Shown piece by piece: positions 9,272-18,400 of a stretch of DNA of 64,000 nucleotides (position 1 is the first letter of the stretch; the number at the start of each line of letters is the position of its first letter). Origin of the DNA: Streptococcus suis (lineage in GTDB: Bacteria; Bacillota; Bacilli; Lactobacillales; Streptococcaceae); NCBI GenBank assembly GCA_022354845.1, contig CP031970.1, positions 1,364,001-1,428,000 of the forward strand, written 5' to 3'. The position numbers were made by a program, and so were the translations under genes. The notes under the pieces were generated by a model, which saw nothing but the letters and a program-made list of their open reading frames with translations, did no database searches and had not been told where the DNA came from.

Positions 9272-10155
9272 GAGCGGTTGACCGTTTCCTTCCGTCTATC
9301 CTTGTCGCGATGACTACGGTTGACAATCCAGTTTTTTTCTAAATCGTCGGCAAGACGTTTGGCAAAAGCTACGCTTCTATGTTGACCACCAGTACATCCA
9401 ATGGCGATGGTCAAAATAGATTTTCCTTCCTTCTGATAGCCTGGCAGAATTGGTTCGATCAAACCAAGCAAATGCTTGTAAAACTCTTCTGATTCCTCAT
9501 GCTCCATCACGTAATCATAAACAGACTGATCAAGGCCATTCAGTTGCCGTAACTCTGGTTTATAATAAGGATTTGGCAAGAAACGGACATCAAAAACCAA
9601 ATCCGCATCTAGTGGCAGGCCATATTTAAAGCCAAAGGACATCACTTCAATCCGAAAAGACGGTTGGTTTTCTTGACTGGCAAATTGTTCGGAAATCTCC
9701 TTCCGTAAATTACGTGGAGTCAATTCCGAAGTATCAATCACATTTTGACTCATATTTTTCAATGGAGCCAAGAGTTCACGCTCAAGCTGAATACCATCCA
9801 ATACTCGTCCATCTGTAGCCAGAGGGTGTGAACGACGTGTCTCCTTATACCGTGCAACCAACTCTGTATCGGTCGCATCCAAGAAAAGGATTTTAAAGTC
9901 GAGATCTTCTGCGTTTTCAATTTCGTCCAGCACTTCCCGAATCTCAGAAAAGAAAGATCGGCTCCGCATATCAACCACTAGAGCTATCTTGTTGTTATCC
10001 TGACTATGACGAATTAATTCTATAAATTTTGGTAAGAGAGTCGGTGGCATATTATCAATGGTAAAATAACCCAAATCCTCAAAGGATTGGATGGCTACAG
10101 TCTTACCCGCACCCGACATCCCTGTCACAATGACCAAATGGAGTTTGTCTGACAT
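9268..10155 (-). CDS. rapZ: RNase adapter / nucleotide-binding protein RapZ
   Basis: A 295-residue P-loop protein: Walker A GMSGAGKT near residue 10, a Walker B-like VVDMR near residue 80 and the C-terminal [16 protein letters not shown]. In Gram-negatives RapZ senses glucosamine-6-phosphate; in Gram-positives its role is less clear. The start at [10 protein letters not shown] is chosen because AGGAGGGA lies seven bases upstream; an earlier in-frame ATG has no such site. It is the first gene of the rapZ-yvcK-whiA unit. Confidence 0.95.
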   Translation of the reverse strand: MSDKLHLVIVTGMSGAGKTVAIQSFEDLGYFTIDNMPPTLLPKFIELIRHSQDNNKIALVVDMRSRSFFSEIREVLDEIENAEDLDFKILFLDATDTELVARYKETRRSHPLATDGRVLDGIQLERELLAPLKNMSQNVIDTSELTPRNLRKEISEQFASQENQPSFRIEVMSFGFKYGLPLDADLVFDVRFLPNPYYKPELRQLNGLDQSVYDYVMEHEESEEFYKHLLGLIEPILPGYQKEGKSILTIAIGCTGGQHRSVAFAKRLADDLEKNWIVNRSHRDKDRRKETVNRS

Positions 10156-10177
10156 GGCAGTCCCTCCTGTTCTTTCT

Positions 10178-10558
10178 CTATTCTCCAATGACTGCTATTA
10201 CTTCTATCTCAACCTTTACATCACGAGGCAAACGAGCCACCTCAACAGCAGAACGAGCTGGAAACTCAGCTGAAAAAGCAGTTTTGTAGACCTCATTAAA
10301 TGCTACAAAATCATTCATGTTTTTCAAGAAACAAGTTGTCTTCACCACATGGTCAAAATCTGTCCCAGCTTCTGCCAAAATCGCACCAATATTCTTTAAA
10401 ACTTGTTCCGTCTGTTCTTGAATGGTTTCCCCAACAACTTCACCAGTTTCTGGTGAAAGAGGAACTTGACCTGAAGCAAATATGAAGTTTCCTACCACTT
10501 TTCCTTGTACATATGGTCCAATCGCCGCTGGTGCTTTATCTGTATGAATCGTTTTCAT
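10178..10558 (-). CDS. ridA: RidA-family reactive intermediate deaminase
   Basis: A 126-residue member of the YjgF/YER057c/UK114 family, which hydrolyses reactive enamine/imine products of PLP enzymes such as threonine dehydratase. Family features: [14 protein letters not shown] at the N-terminus, [17 protein letters not shown] near residue 30, the substrate arginine in [14 protein letters not shown] and a C-terminal [14 protein letters not shown] lies upstream. The stop precedes rapZ by 22 bases. Confidence 0.93.
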   Translation of the reverse strand: MKTIHTDKAPAAIGPYVQGKVVGNFIFASGQVPLSPETGEVVGETIQEQTEQVLKNIGAILAEAGTDFDHVVKTTCFLKNMNDFVAFNEVYKTAFSAEFPARSAVEVARLPRDVKVEIEVIAVIGE

Positions 10559-10607
10559 CTGTCAATCTCCTTTTTATTTACTCATACTATTATACCAAAA
10601 AACCAGC

Positions 10608-11927
10608 CTATTCAGCTAGTTTTCGTGTTTTTACCATAAATCTCCATGTGAGGAAGATCGCTCTCAAGAAAAGGTCAATCAAAATCGACAGCCATACCCC
10701 TGCGATTCCCCAACCCAAAATCTGACCGAGAACAATTACCCCAACCACGCGCAGCCCCCACATTCCAATGGCTGTGGAATAAAGAGGCGACTTGGTATCG
10801 CCCAACCCTTGCAGTGCGCCAGCCATTATCAAGGAAACCGCAAGCCCAGGTTGGTTAAACACATCGATTTTCAGGGCGATGACGACTTGATGAATTGCTT
10901 CAAGGTCTTTGGTGAATAGCTGAGCAAAATTCGGGGCTCCGAAGTATAAAACGATACCAAGAAGGGACATGATGACTACCCCATAGGCTGAGCTCAGAAA
11001 TGCGACTTTTCGTACTGTAGAGATATCTCCTTTTCCCAAAGATTGACCAATTAAGACCGCCGCTGCAGTCGCAAGTCCATAGGCAGGCATATAGGTAAAA
11101 CTTTCAATATTGCCTGCAATCATATGGGATGCATATACGGTCGTTCCGAGTGCAACAATCAAACTAAAATAGATAACCTGTCCCAACCGCATCACCAAGC
11201 GTTCCAAGGCTGCTGGAATGGTCAAATGCACCAGTTCCTGATAGTCTTTCCAAAGTCTACTTTTTTGAAATGATAAAGCCAACTCAGACTTTTGAACCTC
11301 TCTAGTAAGCAAATAGCAGCCAAGAAGTCGCGCAAAAATAGTTCCAAGAGCTGTACCTAATATCCCAAGACCATCCCACGAACCAAATCCAAAAATCAAG
11401 AAGTAATCCAGTAAAACATTAGTGACATTGGTAATAATTCCCACCTTCATGGGTGTGACCGTATCGCCAGTCGCCCTCAAAATCGTACCCAAACTAGTCA
11501 TACTAGCATGAAGTAGGGAAAAACCACCTACCCAGTAAAAGAAGACTTGAGCATCCTCCAAAGCACTACCGCTTGCTCCCATGGCTTGTAACATCCACCG
11601 CCCAAAGAAGATAGAAATAAAACCAAATACAATACCACCTGCTATTGACAATTCTTGTGTTTGGCGAGCATATTGTCTAGCCTTCTCTTTCTGACCCGCT
11701 CCCAGACTTCGAGCAATAAGCGCCGTCCCACCAACACCAATAGCTAAAAATACCGCCAAATAGACATTCAAAATCGTATTAGCCAACCCCACAGCTGTAA
11801 CAGCAACAAGGCCCAACTGAGCAATTAAAAGGGTATCGAAAAAACCGACCAAGGTCTGAAAAATATTTTCAATTGTTGCCGGTAGGGCCAAGCGAATAAT
11901 CTCGCTTCCTAAACGCTTACTTTTCAT
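10608..11927 (-). CDS. MATE-family multidrug exporter
   Basis: A 439-residue protein of about twelve membrane helices in two homologous halves, starting with IIRLALPATIENIFQTLVGFFDT and with the typical second-half restart LVHLTIPAALERLVMRLGQ near residue 230. MATE proteins export cationic drugs by Na+ or H+ antiport; the substrate is unknown. A GGAG ribosome site precedes the ATG. Its operator-proximal neighbours are the repeats at 11.99-12.19 kb. Confidence 0.9.
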   Translation of the reverse strand: MKSKRLGSEIIRLALPATIENIFQTLVGFFDTLLIAQLGLVAVTAVGLANTILNVYLAVFLAIGVGGTALIARSLGAGQKEKARQYARQTQELSIAGGIVFGFISIFFGRWMLQAMGASGSALEDAQVFFYWVGGFSLLHASMTSLGTILRATGDTVTPMKVGIITNVTNVLLDYFLIFGFGSWDGLGILGTALGTIFARLLGCYLLTREVQKSELALSFQKSRLWKDYQELVHLTIPAALERLVMRLGQVIYFSLIVALGTTVYASHMIAGNIESFTYMPAYGLATAAAVLIGQSLGKGDISTVRKVAFLSSAYGVVIMSLLGIVLYFGAPNFAQLFTKDLEAIHQVVIALKIDVFNQPGLAVSLIMAGALQGLGDTKSPLYSTAIGMWGLRVVGVIVLGQILGWGIAGVWLSILIDLFLRAIFLTWRFMVKTRKLAE

Positions 11928-11989
11928 ACGAACTCCACTATTTTATTTAGAATTATTATAAATAAAAATACAAAAAATTGCAAGAAAAA

Positions 11990-12161
11990 CAGAGGCTGGG
12001 CAAAAAGCCCAGCTCCACTACTCAGAGTTCGTGTCAACATCTCAGCGCAGTGGTTGATTGGCAGATTTGTTCGTGTTTTACACTCCAAATCTGACCTAAT
12101 CAACTGTGCGGGGGTGGGAAGACGAACTCTTTTTTTGACCAGTCGAGTTCTTTCCCACTCC
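11990..12161. repeat. Dispersed intergenic hairpin repeat (copy 1)
   Basis: Contains a large stem: CGCAGTGGTTGATT pairs imperfectly with AATCAACTGTGCG, then GTCGAGTTCTTTCCCACTCC. A diverged copy sits at 56478-56643. A small hairpin (GGGC, AAAAA, GCCC) lies at its left end. No coding sequence is convincing in 11928-12221. Confidence 0.6.
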
Positions 12162-12194
12162 CTGTCTATCCCCATTAGATTAAAGGAGTCTATA
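12162..12194. repeat. 33-bp direct repeat, left copy
   Basis: Identical to 13771-13803 and in the same orientation. It begins CTGTCTATCC and ends GGAGTCTATA. The two copies bound the toxin-antitoxin island. Confidence 0.9.
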
Positions 12195-12221
12195 AAGGAA
12201 ATGTAAGCAAATTATAAAATT

Positions 12222-12420
12222 TCAATAATCAATCAACTCTTTCTCCACGTCGCTGACGAGCAGAGTAGCAAAAGCAAAGCTTGTCGCTAATACCGTTAAT
12301 CCAATGAAATTCATGAAATTTGTTTCTTTCTCACCAGTTGTAGGAAGGCTACTTTGCCCGAATTCTTTTGAATCAACCACATAATCGATAGATAAATATC
12401 CACTATTATCGAAAAAGTTT
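12222..12420 (-). pseudogene. LPXTG cell-wall protein C-terminal remnant
   Basis: The minus-strand frame encodes LPTTGEKE followed by a hydrophobic stretch (FIGLTVLATSFAFATLLV) and a short tail, the layout of a sortase sorting signal. The tail (DVEKELIDY) is acidic, unlike the usual positive tail. Only ~65 residues remain and no signal peptide or surface domain precedes, because the toxin-antitoxin genes adjoin. It is read as a truncated surface-protein relic. Confidence 0.65.
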
Positions 12421-12744
12421 AGCATAATCAGTCTTTGATGAGAATAGGAAAGCAACTTCAACTAAATGCTCTTCCTGGTTTACAGTATAGATGACAATAT
12501 ATTTTCCATTTTGAATGGTTATTCCTCGGCTACTACGGCCATTCTTATCAATCTTAACTCCAATTTTTTCATCAGCATCGAATCCACGCTCTGGAAAGAG
12601 TTCTAGGCTCTCTATTTCATCAAAAATTGCCGTTACTAAACGCTCTGCAGTTTCTGGACTCAGTTTCACATTAGCAACATAATCCCTAATACTTTTGATT
12701 TGCTCAATAAGCTTTGGCGAAATAATGACTCTATATTTCTCCAT
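12406..12744 (-). CDS. RelE/ParE-family toxin
   Basis: A 112-residue protein of the RelE/ParE superfamily: IISPKLIEQIKSIRDYVANV at the N-terminus, a central helix region, and C-terminal YIVIYTVNQEEHLVEVAFLFSSKTDYAKL. Family toxins cleave ribosome-bound mRNA or poison gyrase; which applies cannot be told. The start overlaps the antitoxin stop by one base, the classical coupled layout. The 3' end runs into the LPXTG remnant. Confidence 0.85.
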   Translation of the reverse strand: MEKYRVIISPKLIEQIKSIRDYVANVKLSPETAERLVTAIFDEIESLELFPERGFDADEKIGVKIDKNGRSSRGITIQNGKYIVIYTVNQEEHLVEVAFLFSSKTDYAKLFR

Positions 12745-13031
12745 TATCCTAGTACTGCCTTTCTCGCTTCCTCAACCGACAACCCTTTATCTGCTTTTAG
12801 CGCTTCATAGCTAGTGGAAACTTCTTCTTGAAGTCGAGCAATTAACTTCTCTCTCTCCTTTTCCTCTACTGTCTTAAAAGGCAGTGTTTTGGAAATTGCG
12901 ACCTCTTGTACAAATTCATTGAATGCTGATGTAATATCCAGTCCGTTTTCCTGAAAGACCACTTTCGCTAATTCAAAGTATTCTGAATTTACTTTGAAGT
13001 TGATTTGTTTATCCCTTATTACTGTTGGCAT
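12744..13031 (-). CDS. RelB/DinJ-family antitoxin
   Basis: A 95-residue protein with a ribbon-helix-helix-like N-terminus (INFKVNSEYFELAKVVFQEN, GLDITSAFNEFVQEVA) and a charged helical C-terminus that would wrap the toxin. The TA pair is transcribed antitoxin first, and such antitoxins repress their own promoter. The upstream region shows AT-rich palindromic sequence (TATATTATATCATTTTAAAT) near 13058-13077 but no clear operator. Confidence 0.85.
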   Translation of the reverse strand: MPTVIRDKQINFKVNSEYFELAKVVFQENGLDITSAFNEFVQEVAISKTLPFKTVEEKEREKLIARLQEEVSTSYEALKADKGLSVEEARKAVLG

Positions 13032-13129
13032 AACTAAGCCCTCTCTTGTGTATAGATGATAACTATATTATATCATTTTAAATAAATATACACAAACTAT
13101 ATTCGTTCTGTATGTTTTCTTTTCAAAAT

Positions 13130-13175
13130 AAATAAAAAATAAAAAATAAAAAAGAACCGTGCCAGTTGACACGGA
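13130..13175 (-). terminator. Intrinsic terminator of the relBE pair
   Basis: On the minus strand CCGTG pairs with CACGG around an eight-base loop and is followed by TTCTTTTTTATTTTTT. It ends the toxin gene transcript just upstream. Confidence 0.8.
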
Positions 13176-13185
13176 TAATAATCAA

Positions 13186-13455
13186 TCATTTCCGATAAAT
13201 GTCTTTCCGATGCCCCATTTCAAGAGCTAAGATGACCATTTTGTTATCAATAATATCGCAAATTACACGATAATTCCACACTCTATACCGCCACAGGCCC
13301 TTATAGTCTCCTACAAAGGCCTTTCCAAACTGTCTTGGATTTTCCAAACCGTCCAATCTTTTTTTCAAATCCTTAGCAAGCATCATCCCTACATGCCTGT
13401 CCATTTTTTTCAACTGCTTCAAAGCATCATCGCTGAGAACAAGTTTATAAGCCAT
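13186..13455 (-). CDS. relE: RelE-family mRNA interferase toxin
   Basis: An 89-residue canonical RelE fold: YKLVLSDDALKQLKKMDRHV, GKAFVGDYKGLWRYRVWNYRVICDI and C-terminal ILALEMGHRKDIYRK. The arginine-rich RYRVWNYR and the C-terminal HRKDIY carry the residues used for mRNA cleavage in the ribosomal A site in this family. The start overlaps the antitoxin end by 11 bases. Confidence 0.92.
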   Translation of the reverse strand: MAYKLVLSDDALKQLKKMDRHVGMMLAKDLKKRLDGLENPRQFGKAFVGDYKGLWRYRVWNYRVICDIIDNKMVILALEMGHRKDIYRK

Positions 13456-13672
13456 CTTCTAACTCCGCAAGCACATCATCAATCGAGTGTGTAACAGGAT
13501 TTTCTTGGAATTTCTTCAAAGCCTTGATACCAATTTCATAGTCCAACTGGTCTTCTATCTGTTCAATAAGTGCTGATTTGAATAACTCAGACAGGCTTTT
13601 TCCAGTATGAATGGCATAGCTTCTGAAAATTTCTTCTTCTGTTTCATTTAATCGCAAAGAAACAATTCCCAT
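13445..13672 (-). CDS. relB: RelB-type antitoxin (DUF6290-like)
   Basis: A 75-residue ribbon-helix-helix protein: MGIVSLRLNETEEEIFRSYA, SLSELFKSALIEQIED, and an acidic tail IDDVLAELEDGL that would neutralise the toxin. The second of two adjacent ATGs is chosen because AGGTGG is then five bases upstream. It lies between a partial RUP-like element and the toxin gene. Confidence 0.88.
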   Translation of the reverse strand: MGIVSLRLNETEEEIFRSYAIHTGKSLSELFKSALIEQIEDQLDYEIGIKALKKFQENPVTHSIDDVLAELEDGL

Positions 13673-13732
13673 CATTCCACCTACTTTCTTATTGTAATAC
13701 ATTGTAAAACAATTCGTTCAAAATGTCAATTG

Positions 13733-13760
13733 ATACTCAATGAAAATCAAAAACAGACTA
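13733..13760. repeat. RUP-like repeat, left end only
   Basis: ATACTCAATGAAAATCAAAA matches the left terminus of the copies at 5840 and 53328 but no right terminus follows. It merges with the asnS terminator hairpin. Confidence 0.6.
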
Positions 13761-13775
13761 CATTTGTAGTCTGTC
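13749..13775 (-). terminator. asnS terminator
   Basis: On the minus strand CAGACTACA pairs with TGTAGTCTG and is followed by TTTTTGATTTT. It lies about 50 bases after the asnS stop. Confidence 0.8.
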
Positions 13776-13803
13776 TATCCCCATTAGATTAAAGGAGTCT
13801 ATA
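13771..13803. repeat. 33-bp direct repeat, right copy
   Basis: Identical to 12162-12194 in the same orientation. It lies in the 3' untranslated region of asnS, overlapping the first bases of the terminator hairpin. Confidence 0.9.
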
Positions 13804-13824
13804 TCTGTATATCTATTAAATTAC

Positions 13825-15171
13825 TTACGGATGCAAGCGATGCAACATACGTGGGAACGGAATCGCTTCACGGATATGTTTTGTACCTGCTACGAAAGTT
13901 ACCATGCGTTCGATACCAATACCGAAACCACCGTGTGGTACGGAACCGTATTTACGAAGATCAAGGTAGAAGTCATATTCAGACTTGTCCATACCTAGTT
14001 CTTCCATTTTCGCTACCAAGGCATCATAGTTGTCTTCACGCATTGAACCGCCAATGATTTCACCGTAGCCTTCTGGAGCAAGCAAGTCTGCACAGAGCAC
14101 ACGTTCTGGGTTGCCAGGAACTGGTTTCATATAGAAAGCTTTAAAGCTAGCTGGATAGTTCACAACAAAGGTTGGTACACCAAAGTAATTTGAAATCCAT
14201 GTTTCATGAGGTGAACCAAAGTCATCACCATGCTCGATGTGTTCGTAGTCTGTATCTTCATCCGCTTCATGCTCTTGCAGAAGGGTAATAGCATCATCAT
14301 AAGCTAAGCGTTTGAATGGTTCTGCAATGTAGCGTTTAAGGGCATCTACATCACGCTCAAGAGTCTCCAAGGCTTGAGGAGCTCGGTCGATGGCACCCTG
14401 AATCAAAGCTTTGACATAAGCTTCTTGCAAGTCAAGTGACTCATCATGGCTGAGGAATGAGTATTCCGCATCCATCATCCAAAATTCTGTCAAGTGACGG
14501 CGAGTTTTTGATTTTTCCGCACGGAAAACAGGACCAAAGTCGAAGACACGACCAAGAGCCATGGCACCAGCTTCAAGGTAAAGCTGACCTGATTGGCTCA
14601 AGTAAGCAGGTTGACCAAAGTAATCTGTTTCAAACAATTCTGTCGAATCTTCTGCCGCATTTCCTGACAAGATTGGGCTATCAAACTTGATAAAGCCATT
14701 TTTTTCAAAAAATTCATAGGTTGCATAGATGATGGCATTACGGATTTGTTGGATGGCTACTTGTTTACGAGAACGCAACCAAAGGTGACGGTTATCCATA
14801 AGGAAGTCTGTACCATGTTCTTTAGGCGTAATTGGATAATCTTGTGACTCACCGATCACTTCAAGGTCTGTCACATCCAACTCATAACCAAACTTAGAAC
14901 GTTCGTCTTCCTTCACAATTCCTGTCACATATACAGAAGTTTCTTGGCTCAACCGTTTCGCCACATCAAACTTCTCTGTACCAGCTTCTTCACCGAATTT
15001 TTCAATGAAGTTTGGCTTGAAAGCAACTGCTTGGAAGAAAGCTGTTCCATCACGTAATTGTAAGAAGGCCAATTTCCCTTTACCTGACTTGTTGGCAACC
15101 CAGGCACCGATGGTCACTTCCTGACCCACGTAATCTTTCACTTGGTTAATCGTAATCAATTTTCTAGACAT
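13825..15171 (-). CDS. asnS: Asparaginyl-tRNA synthetase
   Basis: Charges tRNA-Asn with asparagine. The 448-residue class IIb enzyme has an N-terminal OB-fold anticodon domain ([23 protein letters not shown] is in residues ~20-43), motif 2 in [18 protein letters not shown] near residue 210 and motif 3 [11 protein letters not shown] near residue 415. AGGAAATAGA precedes the ATG. It follows the aminotransferase by 14 bases, giving the conserved tseB-like, aspB, asnS order also seen in Bacillus. Confidence 0.97.
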   Translation of the reverse strand: MSRKLITINQVKDYVGQEVTIGAWVANKSGKGKLAFLQLRDGTAFFQAVAFKPNFIEKFGEEAGTEKFDVAKRLSQETSVYVTGIVKEDERSKFGYELDVTDLEVIGESQDYPITPKEHGTDFLMDNRHLWLRSRKQVAIQQIRNAIIYATYEFFEKNGFIKFDSPILSGNAAEDSTELFETDYFGQPAYLSQSGQLYLEAGAMALGRVFDFGPVFRAEKSKTRRHLTEFWMMDAEYSFLSHDESLDLQEAYVKALIQGAIDRAPQALETLERDVDALKRYIAEPFKRLAYDDAITLLQEHEADEDTDYEHIEHGDDFGSPHETWISNYFGVPTFVVNYPASFKAFYMKPVPGNPERVLCADLLAPEGYGEIIGGSMREDNYDALVAKMEELGMDKSEYDFYLDLRKYGSVPHGGFGIGIERMVTFVAGTKHIREAIPFPRMLHRLHP

Positions 15172-15185
15172 TCTATTTCCTCTTT

Positions 15186-16367
15186 TTATTTTTTCATAAA
15201 TGTATGTAAACGAGCGACCGCTTCCTTTAGCGTATCCATATCTGTCGCATAGCTGAGACGAATATTCTCAGGAGCACCAAAACCTGCACCAGTTACCAAA
15301 GCCACACCGACTTCTTCCAAAATGGCTGTCGTAAACTCCGTTACGTCTGTAAAGCCTTTCATTTCCATAGCTTTTTTCACATTTGGGAAGAGATAAAAGG
15401 CTCCCTCAGGTTTGACCACTTCAAATCCAGGCACCTCAGCAAGCAAGGGATAGATGGTATTAAGTCGTTCTTCAAAAGCTTGACGCATGGTCTCTACCGT
15501 ATCTTGGGGACCTGTGAAGGCTTCAATGGCCGCATATTGGGCAACAGTAGTCAGGTTTGAAGTCGTTTGACCGGTAATTTTACCCATAGCCGCGATTATT
15601 TCTGGATTACCTACTGCGTAACCAACCCGCCAACCCGTCATGGCATAGGCTTTTGCAACACCATTGATAACAATGGTCTGTTGACGAATGCTCTCTGAAA
15701 TACTAGAAATCGGTGTAAAGGTATTACCGTTGTATACCAAACGACCGTAAATATCATCCGCCAAGATCAACAAATCATGTTCTACAGCCCAATTACCAAT
15801 AGCTTCCAATTCTTCGCGACTATAAATCATACCCGTAGGATTGGATGGACTATTGAGCAAGAGGACCTTGGTCTTGTCAGTCCGAGCTGCTTCTAGCTGA
15901 TCAACTGTAACCTTGAAATGATGCTCTTCCGTCGCAGTTACAAAGACTGGCACCCCTTCATTCATCTTGATTTGGTCTGCATATGAAACCCAGTAAGGCG
16001 TTGGAACGAGAACCTCGTCACCTGGATTGATGACTGCTGCAAAGAAAGCATAGAGAATAAACTTAGCACCCGTACCCACTACTACTTGATTGCGTTGAAT
16101 AGAGTATCCATAGAACTTCTCAAAGTAAGTATTTACCGCATCTTTCAACTCTGGAAGACCAGAAGCTACTGTATAAAAACTAGCCTTGCCATTTTCGATG
16201 GCTTGAATAGCTGCTTCTTGAATATTTTTAGGAGTAACAAAATCTGGTTCCCCCAGCGTTAGTTCTAAAATATCGCGGCCCTCAGCCTTGAGTGCTTTCG
16301 CACGCGCCCCAGCAGCCAAGGTCACACTTTCTTCCATCTCTAAGACACGTCTTGATAACTTGCTCAT
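15186..16367 (-). CDS. aspB: Pyridoxal-phosphate aspartate aminotransferase
   Basis: Interconverts aspartate and 2-oxoglutarate with oxaloacetate and glutamate. The 393-residue class I aminotransferase shows [27 protein letters not shown] near residue 175, the PLP lysine in [17 protein letters not shown] near residue 235 and the substrate arginine in ENIRLSYAT near residue 375. It overlaps the upstream TseB-like gene by four bases and precedes asnS, so the unit would link aspartate supply to tRNA charging. Confidence 0.93.
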   Translation of the reverse strand: MSKLSRRVLEMEESVTLAAGARAKALKAEGRDILELTLGEPDFVTPKNIQEAAIQAIENGKASFYTVASGLPELKDAVNTYFEKFYGYSIQRNQVVVGTGAKFILYAFFAAVINPGDEVLVPTPYWVSYADQIKMNEGVPVFVTATEEHHFKVTVDQLEAARTDKTKVLLLNSPSNPTGMIYSREELEAIGNWAVEHDLLILADDIYGRLVYNGNTFTPISSISESIRQQTIVINGVAKAYAMTGWRVGYAVGNPEIIAAMGKITGQTTSNLTTVAQYAAIEAFTGPQDTVETMRQAFEERLNTIYPLLAEVPGFEVVKPEGAFYLFPNVKKAMEMKGFTDVTEFTTAILEEVGVALVTGAGFGAPENIRLSYATDMDTLKEAVARLHTFMKK

Positions 16368-16861
16368 AATCCCTCCATCTTGACAAAGTCACCTGTTTCA
16401 AAATCCACCAAATAATAGGCTGTCCCCGATTTGACTTCCCAAATCGGTTTGCCATCCCTATAGCCTAGAATAGTTCGATCAGCCGTTTTTGCACCATTTT
16501 CTTGAGCAATCGCTTGCGCCTCTTCCTTTGTAATCCCTGCCCCAACTGGATAGACATAGATAGAGGACGAAGAACTTGGTATCAACACATATACCTCATC
16601 TCCGTTCTTATCCTTACCTTTCAAGCTATAATAAGTTTCCGTACCATTATAGATTGCAAAGTCATCCACCTGACTCACATCCGCATATTGCTGTGCAATC
16701 TGTTGCGCCCCAACTCTAGCCTCCTCAAAAGGACGAGAAGACTGCTCCCAAACGTAGAGGATTAAAAAGATAACACTGAATGCAAGAACAAAAAAACCAA
16801 TAAGATATTGACCCAAACGGCCACTAGCAAATGCCAAGAGACGGCTGAATTTTTTTTCCAT
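16364..16861 (-). CDS. TseB-like (DUF5590) membrane-anchored protein
   Basis: A 165-residue protein with a single N-terminal membrane helix (LGQYLIGFFVLAFSVIFLILYVW, about residues 16-38) and an extracytoplasmic part of two repeated small alpha/beta domains. The family resembles B. subtilis TseB/YpmB, a cell-wall elongation factor acting with a penicillin-binding protein. Gene order with aspB and asnS is as in Bacillus. It is the first gene of the operon. Confidence 0.75.
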   Translation of the reverse strand: MEKKFSRLLAFASGRLGQYLIGFFVLAFSVIFLILYVWEQSSRPFEEARVGAQQIAQQYADVSQVDDFAIYNGTETYYSLKGKDKNGDEVYVLIPSSSSSIYVYPVGAGITKEEAQAIAQENGAKTADRTILGYRDGKPIWEVKSGTAYYLVDFETGDFVKMEGL

Positions 16862-16972
16862 AGTAGCCCTATTATACTACAAATCACCCTGCAATGCTAT
16901 TTTTTCTAGAAATTCAAATGGAAATTTTACAAAAAATATTCAAGTATACTTTTCTATTTTATAGGAAATCAC

Positions 16973-17001
16973 TTGCCAATCAATGTAAATATTGCTAAAA
17001 T
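16973..17001 (+). promoter_or_regulatory. marR promoter, apparently leaderless
   Basis: TTGCCA, 17 bases, TAAAAT with an extended TG, followed by exactly six bases and the marR ATG. Transcription should start at or next to the A of the ATG. No Shine-Dalgarno sequence is present. Confidence 0.75.
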
Positions 17002-17007
17002 ATTCGT

Positions 17008-17448
17008 ATGAATAGCGTAGAAAAATCATTAAACGAAAATAAACATGCCTTACACAGCCTTGTCGTTTTTCGGAGAGCAGCAAATACTATTTCAAAAAAA
17101 GAAATGGAAACCATCAGAAAATATGGACTGACAGTTGCCCAATTTGGAGTATTGGAGGCACTCTACAACAAGGGCGACTTGAGAATTCAGGACCTAATCG
17201 ATAAATTGCTGAGCACATCTGGAAACATGACAGTGGTCATCAAAAATATGATTCGAGAAGGCTACATTTCCAAAACCATCGATTGCAAGGATAGAAGAGC
17301 CTTTCGAATTGGTCTGACACCTTATGGACGAGAAACCATTGAGAAAATCCTACCTGATCACTATGCTCATGTAGGGGAACTCTTTTCTGTACTCAGTCAA
17401 GAAGAACAAGTTCAGCTAGCTGAGATTTTAAAAAAATTTAAAAATTAG
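17008..17448 (+). CDS. MarR-family transcriptional regulator
   Basis: A 146-residue winged-helix regulator: GLTVAQFGVLEALYNKGDLR (helix 1-2), IQDLIDKLLSTSGNMTVVIKNMIREGYI (recognition helix) and the wing SKTIDCKDRRAFRIGLTPYG. It precedes an FMN reductase on the same strand, so redox or electrophile sensing through that target is inferred. No SD is visible and the promoter lies six bases before the ATG. Confidence 0.88.
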   Translation: MNSVEKSLNENKHALHSLVVFRRAANTISKKEMETIRKYGLTVAQFGVLEALYNKGDLRIQDLIDKLLSTSGNMTVVIKNMIREGYISKTIDCKDRRAFRIGLTPYGRETIEKILPDHYAHVGELFSVLSQEEQVQLAEILKKFKN

Positions 17449-17523
17449 GTTCATAATTATTGCTAACTAGTGATATATGATGTATACTATTACCATCACA
17501 TTATTTAAGGAGCTATTTTCATT

Positions 17524-18036
17524 ATGGCAAACGTATTATTTTTAGTTGGTTCTCTTCGTGAGGGTGCATTCTCTGCTGAATTGGCAAAATCTGCTGAAAA
17601 AGCACTTGAAGGAAAAGCAACTGTTTCTTACTTAGATTGGAAAGATGTTCCCGTATTCTCACAAGATCTTGAAGCTGATGCACCTGCAGCTGTTAAAGCA
17701 GCTCGTGCAGCAGTATTGGCTGCTGATGCTATCTGGATTTTCTCACCAGTATACAACGCTGGCATTCCAGGTTCAGTAAGAAACCTTCTTGACTGGCTTA
17801 GCCGTGCACTCGATCTTTCTGACACAACTGGTGTTTCAGCAATCAACGAAAAAGTTGTTACTGTATCTATCTCATCATTTGCACACCAAGACGAAGCAGC
17901 TGTTGAATACCGCAAACTACTTCCATTTATCCGTACTTCTTTGGTTGATGAATTCACTCTTGCAACAATTGGTGCACCTGTTGATGAAGCTCAACTTGCA
18001 AAACAAGCAGATGCCCTTCTTGCAGCAATCAACTAA
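17524..18036 (+). CDS. NADPH-dependent FMN reductase family protein
   Basis: A 170-residue flavodoxin-like protein: LVGSLREGAFSAELAKS holds the FMN phosphate loop, and IWIFSPVYNAGIPGSVRNLLDWLSR is the family signature near residue 75. Members reduce FMN, quinones or azo compounds. Its own promoter (TATACT near 17476) and AAGGAG site are present. Codon use is strongly biased (for example GCA, GCT), suggesting high expression. Confidence 0.9.
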   Translation: MANVLFLVGSLREGAFSAELAKSAEKALEGKATVSYLDWKDVPVFSQDLEADAPAAVKAARAAVLAADAIWIFSPVYNAGIPGSVRNLLDWLSRALDLSDTTGVSAINEKVVTVSISSFAHQDEAAVEYRKLLPFIRTSLVDEFTLATIGAPVDEAQLAKQADALLAAIN

Positions 18037-18063
18037 AACCATCTGGCAATCATAAACCACCTA

Positions 18064-18088
18064 CCGAGCCCAACGTGCTCGGTTTTTT
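18064..18088 (+). terminator. Terminator of FMN reductase gene
   Basis: CCGAGC pairs with GCTCGG around a seven-base loop, followed by TTTTTT. Confidence 0.9.
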
Positions 18089-18101
18089 GCAATGAAAAAG
18101 T

Positions 18102-18282
18102 GAAAAAGCTATAGAACTGGCCTCCTCCCCTTAAGAGGGATTCACCAAGATTCTATAGCTTTTGTAGTCTTTTGAATTAACTTTGATACATCGTCACTTT
18201 CGGTTTGCCGTACTCTGCGAAAGTGACTTGCTTCGCAAGTCTTATTTCCAACCTAGAACAGCCTTTAGGCTGTTCTAGCTAC
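18102..18282. repeat. Block of consecutive hairpins
   Basis: Four stems in a row: AAAGCTATAGAA with TTCTATAGCTTT (18106-18163), TCACTTTCG with CGAAAGTGA (about 18195-18225), GACTTGC with GCAAGTC, and CTAGAACAGCCT with AGGCTGTTCTAG (about 18255-18280). No ORF is plausible in this roughly 360-base gap, which ends in a RUP-like element. Confidence 0.6.
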
Positions 18283-18344
18283 CTGCACCTCAGTTCCTTG
18301 TCTGAAAGCTAATTCATTCGACTATATTTTTATCACCGAAACTG

Positions 18345-18396
18345 ATACTCAACGAAAATAAGTCAACAAGGTCTTTTTCTGATTTTCGAAGAGTAT
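18345..18396. repeat. RUP-like repeat, short (52 bp) form
   Basis: Left end ATACTCAACGAAAAT and right end GATTTTCGAAGAGTAT with only about 20 bases between. It keeps both termini, so it looks like an internally deleted copy. Confidence 0.65.
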
Positions 18397-18400
18397 GAAT

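Noticed and set aside
11924-12175. Open frame of 83 codons over the repeat before the MATE gene
   Set aside because: It covers a dispersed hairpin repeat and overlaps the MATE start; composition is not coding-like.
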